Part shown: positions 60,088 through 64,000 of the stretch, in pieces
Position numbering within the stretch: position 1 is the first letter of the stretch
How the letters are laid out: each line of letters opens with the position of its first letter
DNA from: G963668655 sp963668655
Lineage (GTDB): Bacteria; Myxococcota_A; SURF-8
Direction: 5' to 3'
Length of the DNA stretch: 64,000 nt
Assembly: GCA_963668655.2 (NCBI GenBank)
Contig: CAXXPQ010000003.1
Span: 806,001-870,000 of the forward strand
Position numbers and translations under genes: made by a program
Notes under the pieces: model-generated
Told to the model about the DNA's origin: nothing
What the model saw: the letters and a program-made list of their open reading frames with translations, nothing else
The model's database searches: none

Positions 60088-62169
60088 ATGAAAAAAAGCT
60101 CCGCATTCGATAAATGGAGGCTTTTCGCCTTTCTACTGGCCTTGTTTCTGTTGACGGCGGCCTGTTCCTCCGGCGGCGGTCAGACGGAGGATCCGCCTCC
60201 GGGAGACAATGACCGGGAACAGGACGACGATCGAGTTCCCTGCACCGAAACCAGCCAGTGTCCGTCGGGCCACTATTGCGGGTACCAGGGCTTCTGCGTT
60301 CCGGAGGACATCCCGGACGGCGATTCCAACGCTCCGGCCCAAATCCGGATACTGCCCGACCCCGTGAATTTCGGCGAAGTGGATATGGAGGATACTCCCG
60401 AAGCCACGGTGACCGTCCACAACGACGGCTCGCTGGCGTTGCACCTCCAGGACGCCAACTGGCTGGAACCCGTGGCGGACAATCCCTTTTCTCTGGTCGG
60501 ATATTATCAGGAAACGGTGCAGCCGGGACAATCCTACGCCTTCAAGATTCGCCTGGACACGGAATACGCCGGTCTGGGAGATACGAGCGCCAAACTGCAA
60601 ATCCGCAACGACAGCGAAAACGCTCCGGAAAAGACGCTCGACATCTCCGCCGAGGTCGTTCTGGACGCCGGAACGGCCGAAATCGGCAGCCAGCCCAGCG
60701 CCGAGGACGGCCTGGTGTTCGACGACCACAGCCTGGGTATGTACCCCCAGCAGGAACAGCTTCTCATCGGAAACAAGGGAGACGGCGCCAGCGTCGTCTA
60801 CCTGACCGCCTTCGAATGGGAAAGCGGCGGCTCTCAGCCCTTCGAAGCCGTCCCTCTGACCGCTTTCTCACAGGACGAACCCGCCGCCATCGTCGCCGGA
60901 GAGGCCCTGACCTTCACCATTCATTTCGATCCGGATACGGAAGGTTCTTTCGGAGACAACCTGATCCTGACGTATTCCACATCCGACCAGGCTTCGCCGC
61001 GCCTGTACGAAATTCCCGTGATGGGACGTTCCATCCGGGGGGCGCTCTACATGCAACTGCCCCAACAGGGGCTGAATTTCGGAGCCGTCACCGTGGGTGA
61101 AAGCCGCTCCCTGGACGTGCAACTGGTCAACGGCACCAGTTCGGACCCCATCACCATCCGCAGCATCCGCACCCAGGACATTTCGCTCTGGAACGACGAA
61201 TTCAAAATCACGCCCCCGGAAGCCGGGGATCCCACGGTGGTCCAACCCACCTACGGACACGAGTTCACCATCACGTTCACGCCGGATCCCTACGAGGACT
61301 ACGAAAACGGGCCCATCGATTTCGACACCTCGCTGGAAGTCAATACCGATTACAATAACCAGACCTACTATTTCCCCATCACGGCCTCCGGCCTGGAAGG
61401 CAATGAAAAACCCATAGCCGGCATCGCTAAGGAAAGCCACGGCAGCGACATTCTTACGGATATCGAGATCGAAATGGGAGAATCCATCACGTTTTACGGA
61501 AACATCAGCAAGGATCCGGACAACATCAACGCCCAGTTGAAGTACGAATGGAGCCTGCAAAAGCCCACGGGATCCACCGCCTTTCTTTCGCCCGACCCGC
61601 CGGTGCAATCCTCCGAAACGATCCTTTTCGACAAGGCCGGAAGCTACAACGTGATTCTGGTCGTGGAGGACGAGCTGGGCGCGCGCAGCGATCCGAAAGT
61701 CGTGAAAATCGTCGTGACCTCGGGCTCGAACACGGTGCGTATCGAGTTGAATTTCAGCGATCTGACCGGCCTGAGCGATATGGACCTGATCTGGATCCAA
61801 CCCGGCGGCGGCATGTGCAACGCGGAAGATGCGGTCTGCAACCTCCCCACGGGCCAGGGATCGATCATGGCGAGCGGGTGCGGCTCGGCCAGCGTCTGCA
61901 ACACGGAGCAGATCACCCAGGCCAACGCCTTGGACGGCGTGTATCAGATCCGCGCTTATTTCGACGAAAGCTGCCCCGGCACGAATTTCCTGGATCCCAC
62001 CTGCCGCCTGTTCGGAGAGGAAAGCGCCGAATTCAGCATCCGGATCTACGTGGACGGCGCCCTGCACGCCCAGATTCAGAACGAACGCCTCAGCGACGAA
62101 GGCGACCAGAAAAACTGGCGTATCGTGCGCAGCAGCGGCGTCTGGGGAAATCCCACGCCCATGGATTGA
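60088..62169 (+). CDS. PKD/ASH-like surface lipoprotein, paralogue of 941-3328
   Basis: The protein is 693 residues. AAGGGGG precedes the ATG. The signal peptide ends LLTAAC (Cys near 26); an acidic PPGDNDREQDDD linker and one Cys module (CTETSQCPSGHYCGYQGFC) follow. Then come ASH-like repeats with NFGEVDMEDTPEATVTVHNDGS, NFGAVTVGESRSLDVQLVNGTS, a PKD-like domain (ITFYGNISKDPDN, GSYNVILVVEDELGARSDPKVV) and a Cys-containing C-terminus ending NWRIVRSSGVWGNPTPMD. Order and endings match the 941-3328 protein. Likely a surface structural or adhesive protein. Confidence 0.82.
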   Translation: MKKSSAFDKWRLFAFLLALFLLTAACSSGGGQTEDPPPGDNDREQDDDRVPCTETSQCPSGHYCGYQGFCVPEDIPDGDSNAPAQIRILPDPVNFGEVDMEDTPEATVTVHNDGSLALHLQDANWLEPVADNPFSLVGYYQETVQPGQSYAFKIRLDTEYAGLGDTSAKLQIRNDSENAPEKTLDISAEVVLDAGTAEIGSQPSAEDGLVFDDHSLGMYPQQEQLLIGNKGDGASVVYLTAFEWESGGSQPFEAVPLTAFSQDEPAAIVAGEALTFTIHFDPDTEGSFGDNLILTYSTSDQASPRLYEIPVMGRSIRGALYMQLPQQGLNFGAVTVGESRSLDVQLVNGTSSDPITIRSIRTQDISLWNDEFKITPPEAGDPTVVQPTYGHEFTITFTPDPYEDYENGPIDFDTSLEVNTDYNNQTYYFPITASGLEGNEKPIAGIAKESHGSDILTDIEIEMGESITFYGNISKDPDNINAQLKYEWSLQKPTGSTAFLSPDPPVQSSETILFDKAGSYNVILVVEDELGARSDPKVVKIVVTSGSNTVRIELNFSDLTGLSDMDLIWIQPGGGMCNAEDAVCNLPTGQGSIMASGCGSASVCNTEQITQANALDGVYQIRAYFDESCPGTNFLDPTCRLFGEESAEFSIRIYVDGALHAQIQNERLSDEGDQKNWRIVRSSGVWGNPTPMD

Positions 62170-62281
62170 CGGAAACCGAACCGGAAAAGGAAGAATTCAC
62201 AAGGAAAAGGGAGTTTCCCGCTTGACCCCGGGCGACAATCGCGTTATGCACGAAAAAACGCTCGGAACCGCGAAAAATGCA

Positions 62282-62827
62282 ATGAAGGAAAGGCCCGCCG
62301 AAATCATGGCAATCCCGCGAATCGTTTTCATTACGCTCTGTTTTCTGATCGGATTTTCCGTGCTGGGATGCGGTCCGCACGTTCGGTATGAAAAGGGCGT
62401 GGTTAAAACAGCCAAAACCGAATACCGCGCGGCGAATCCCGGTCCCGGCTGGAAACCCATCGATACCAGGGGAGCCGATCTCGCGTTCTTCAACGAAAAA
62501 CTGGACGCCTTCGTCATGTTCAATTCCACCTGCGACGAATACCGCGACGCCCCCACGAGGGCCCTGGCCAATCACCTGTTCATCGGCATCGAGAAAAAGA
62601 AAATCCTGATTCAGGAGGATCGTCCCCTGGACACGCGGGACGCCGTGTATACGGAAGTACAAGGAAAACTCGACGGCGCGACGGTGCGGGTGGCGGCGTA
62701 TACCCTGGTGAAAAACTACTGCACCTACGACATCAGCTATTCCGCCCCCGGAAAGAATTTCGAGATCGGCAAACCCGCGCTTCAGGAATTGGCCAGGCGC
62801 TTCAAGATCCTCAAGCGGAAGAAATAA
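62282..62827 (+). CDS. Small predicted lipoprotein upstream of mlaE
   Basis: About 181 residues from the ATG at 62282; in-frame ATGs at 62246 and 62306 are alternatives and none has a strong ribosome site. The signal peptide ends SVLGC. The mature region has PGWKPIDTRGADLAFFNEKLDAFVMFN and CTYDISYSAP, with two Cys (in NSTCDEYRD and NYCTYD) that could form a disulfide. No family is recognised. The stop lies 1 base before the mlaE ATG, so it is probably part of the Mla operon. Confidence 0.72.
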   Translation: MKERPAEIMAIPRIVFITLCFLIGFSVLGCGPHVRYEKGVVKTAKTEYRAANPGPGWKPIDTRGADLAFFNEKLDAFVMFNSTCDEYRDAPTRALANHLFIGIEKKKILIQEDRPLDTRDAVYTEVQGKLDGATVRVAAYTLVKNYCTYDISYSAPGKNFEIGKPALQELARRFKILKRKK

Positions 62828-62828
62828 C

Positions 62829-63608
62829 ATGGCCCATTCGGACAGTTTCCACCCCAACCTGCGCGCCGAGGCGCTTTTCATTCTGGTCGGCGATCTGTTC
62901 CAGCTGGCCGTGCGGGTGCTGCGGCTCACGTTTTCCCGCTCGCTGGAAGTCGTCGAGACCATCAACCAGATTCGACTTTTGGGCATCAAATCGCTCTCCA
63001 TCGTGAATCTCACGGCCATTTTCGCCGGCATGGTCATGGCGTTGCAGTTCGGCACCAGCATGGCGCGCTTCGGGGCTCGGGAATACGTGGGCCAGGTGGT
63101 AGCCATGTCCATCGTGCGCGAACTGGGTCCGGTGCTGACGGCTCTGATGGTCGGCGGCCGGATCGGCGCGGGCATCACCGCCGAACTGGGATCCATGCGC
63201 GTCACCGAGCAGATCGACGCCATCCGGGTGCTGGGAGCGGACCCCCTGAGCAAGCTGGTCGTGCCCCGGGTGCTGGCCGCCACGCTCATCATGCCTTTGC
63301 TCACCGCCATCGCCGACGTAGTGGGAATCATCGGCGGCGCGATCATCTCGAACCTGGAATTCGGCCTTTCGCCCATGTTTTATTATCAGTCCGTCGTGGA
63401 ACTGCTGAAAGTGGAGGACTTCACCTCCGGAATCGCCAAGGGCCTCGTCTTCGGCTTCTTCATCGGCCTGATCGCCTGCCGCCAGGGATTCCGGACCTCC
63501 GGCGGAACGGAAGGCGTGGGGCAGGCCACCACTCAGACGGTCGTCATCACGTCGGTCAACACCCTGATTACGGACCTGGTGCTGACGAAACTTTTGTTGT
63601 TGCTTTAG
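62829..63608 (+). CDS. mlaE: MlaE-type ABC transporter permease
   Basis: The protein is 259 residues, standard length. Five or so membrane segments. Family motifs: GIKSLSIVNLTAIFAGMVMALQFG, VRELGPVLTALMVGGRIGAGITAELGSMRVTEQIDAIRVLGADPL (the conserved MlaE core) and TTQTVVITSVNTLITDLVLT. It is the inner-membrane permease of the phospholipid transporter, working with MlaF (next gene) and an MCE subunit such as that at 56427-57395. The start overlaps closely with the preceding lipoprotein gene. Confidence 0.95.
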   Translation: MAHSDSFHPNLRAEALFILVGDLFQLAVRVLRLTFSRSLEVVETINQIRLLGIKSLSIVNLTAIFAGMVMALQFGTSMARFGAREYVGQVVAMSIVRELGPVLTALMVGGRIGAGITAELGSMRVTEQIDAIRVLGADPLSKLVVPRVLAATLIMPLLTAIADVVGIIGGAIISNLEFGLSPMFYYQSVVELLKVEDFTSGIAKGLVFGFFIGLIACRQGFRTSGGTEGVGQATTQTVVITSVNTLITDLVLTKLLLLL

Positions 63609-63620
63609 GAGCGCTCCGGC

Positions 63621-64000
63621 ATGACCGTGCAACCGGAAACCATTATCTCCTTCCGAGGGGTGAAGAAAGCCTTCGACGAAAACGTCGTCTTCACGGACCT
63701 GACGCTGGACGTCCTGAAGGGCGAAACCATCACCATCATGGGAGGCTCCGGCACCGGAAAGTCCGTGGCGCTGAAGATCCTCATCGGTCTTCTGGAGCCG
63801 GACGGCGGCACGATCACGGTCTTCGGACAGGAGGTCAACGGTTTCCGGGAAAGCGACTGGCTGCCCATCCGCCGCCGGGTGTCCATGCTGTTCCAGAGCG
63901 GCGCGTTGTTCGACTCGCTCAATGTGCGGGACAACATCGCCTATCCGCTGAGAATCCACTTCAAGAACATCAGCGAGGAAGAAATCAACGACACCGTGGC
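63621..64000 (+). CDS. mlaF: MlaF-type ABC ATPase, partial (3' end outside window)
   Basis: The first 126 codons are visible, beginning at the ATG 12 bases after mlaE. Walker A GGSGTGKSVALK, Q-loop in MLFQSGALFDSLNVRDNIAYPL, and the family-typical FRESDWLPIRRRVS are present; the signature and Walker B are beyond the window. It energises MlaE. The gene is in an mlaEF operon with the small lipoprotein. Confidence 0.93.
   Translation, partial: MTVQPETIISFRGVKKAFDENVVFTDLTLDVLKGETITIMGGSGTGKSVALKILIGLLEPDGGTITVFGQEVNGFRESDWLPIRRRVSMLFQSGALFDSLNVRDNIAYPLRIHFKNISEEEINDTV

Noticed and set aside
1..64000. CRISPR array or rRNA operon
   Set aside because: No regularly spaced identical repeats and no recognisable rRNA or complete tRNA were seen on either strand.

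Overview
The window is about 64 kb of GC-rich chromosomal DNA from a Gram-negative bacterium. Evidence for a double membrane includes a heptosyltransferase-type glycosyltransferase, MlaE/MlaF/MCE lipid-transport genes, lipobox-bearing lipoproteins and an outer-membrane barrel protein. Several predicted surface lipoproteins carry Asp-Gly-Asp (DGD) linkers, cysteine-rich modules, NHL, kelch or beta-helix repeats. That style is familiar from Myxococcota, Bradymonadota and related deltaproteobacterial-like lineages. The lineage is inference only, because no rRNA or other phylogenetic marker is present.

Layout. 1-5.1 kb: three predicted lipoproteins, including a large PKD/ASH-like protein and a cysteine-rich protein behind a consensus promoter. 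5.3-9.4 kb: a PAS histidine kinase with a Cys cluster, a YitT membrane protein and an NHL-repeat protein whose predicted transcript is nearly leaderless. 9.35-12.4 kb: a visibly AT-richer island holding a DUF4041/GIY-YIG gene, whose architecture resembles the SNIPE anti-phage nuclease, cut in two by an intact IS5-family element, plus a small coiled-coil gene upstream. 12.4-16.4 kb: a glycosyltransferase and mreBCD. 16.5-17.1 kb: a ribbon-helix-helix regulator coupled to a small acidic protein. 17.4-21.5 kb: a Leloir-type cluster (galK, a UDPGP-family uridylyltransferase, convergent galE) with no GalT in view. 21.7-26.6 kb: an NHLRC2-like thioredoxin/NHL protein, a GH5 glycosidase lipoprotein and a helical lipoprotein. 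27-34.5 kb: Hsp20, a stand-alone receiver, NfeD/SPFH, SuhB, a membrane protein, an HD phosphohydrolase and a PpiD-like foldase. 34.9-42 kb: a kelch lipoprotein with a coupled membrane protein, an outer-membrane barrel, a B12-type radical SAM protein and an MltF-like lytic transglycosylase with two solute-binding domains. 42.4-51.2 kb: ClpB, WecB, acyl-CoA dehydrogenase, acetyl-CoA synthetase and a LMW phosphatase/ArsC. 51.3-55.7 kb: a membrane lipase with an AT-hook-bearing basic tail, an orphan N6-adenine methyltransferase and an OYE-type oxidoreductase. 55.7-64 kb: a minus-strand operon (beta-helix lipoprotein, MCE protein, RNase HI), ElbB, a second PKD/ASH-like lipoprotein paralogous to the one at 0.9-3.3 kb, a small lipoprotein, then mlaE and the start of mlaF.

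Most of the window is housekeeping and envelope biology. The strongest accessory signal is the defence-like gene at 9.36-11.66 kb. Removing the IS together with one copy of its CTAG target duplication restores one uninterrupted reading frame of about 478 codons, which argues for a recent inactivation. Promoters listed are hexamer matches read by eye. Family assignments rest on recognised motifs and were not checked by database search.
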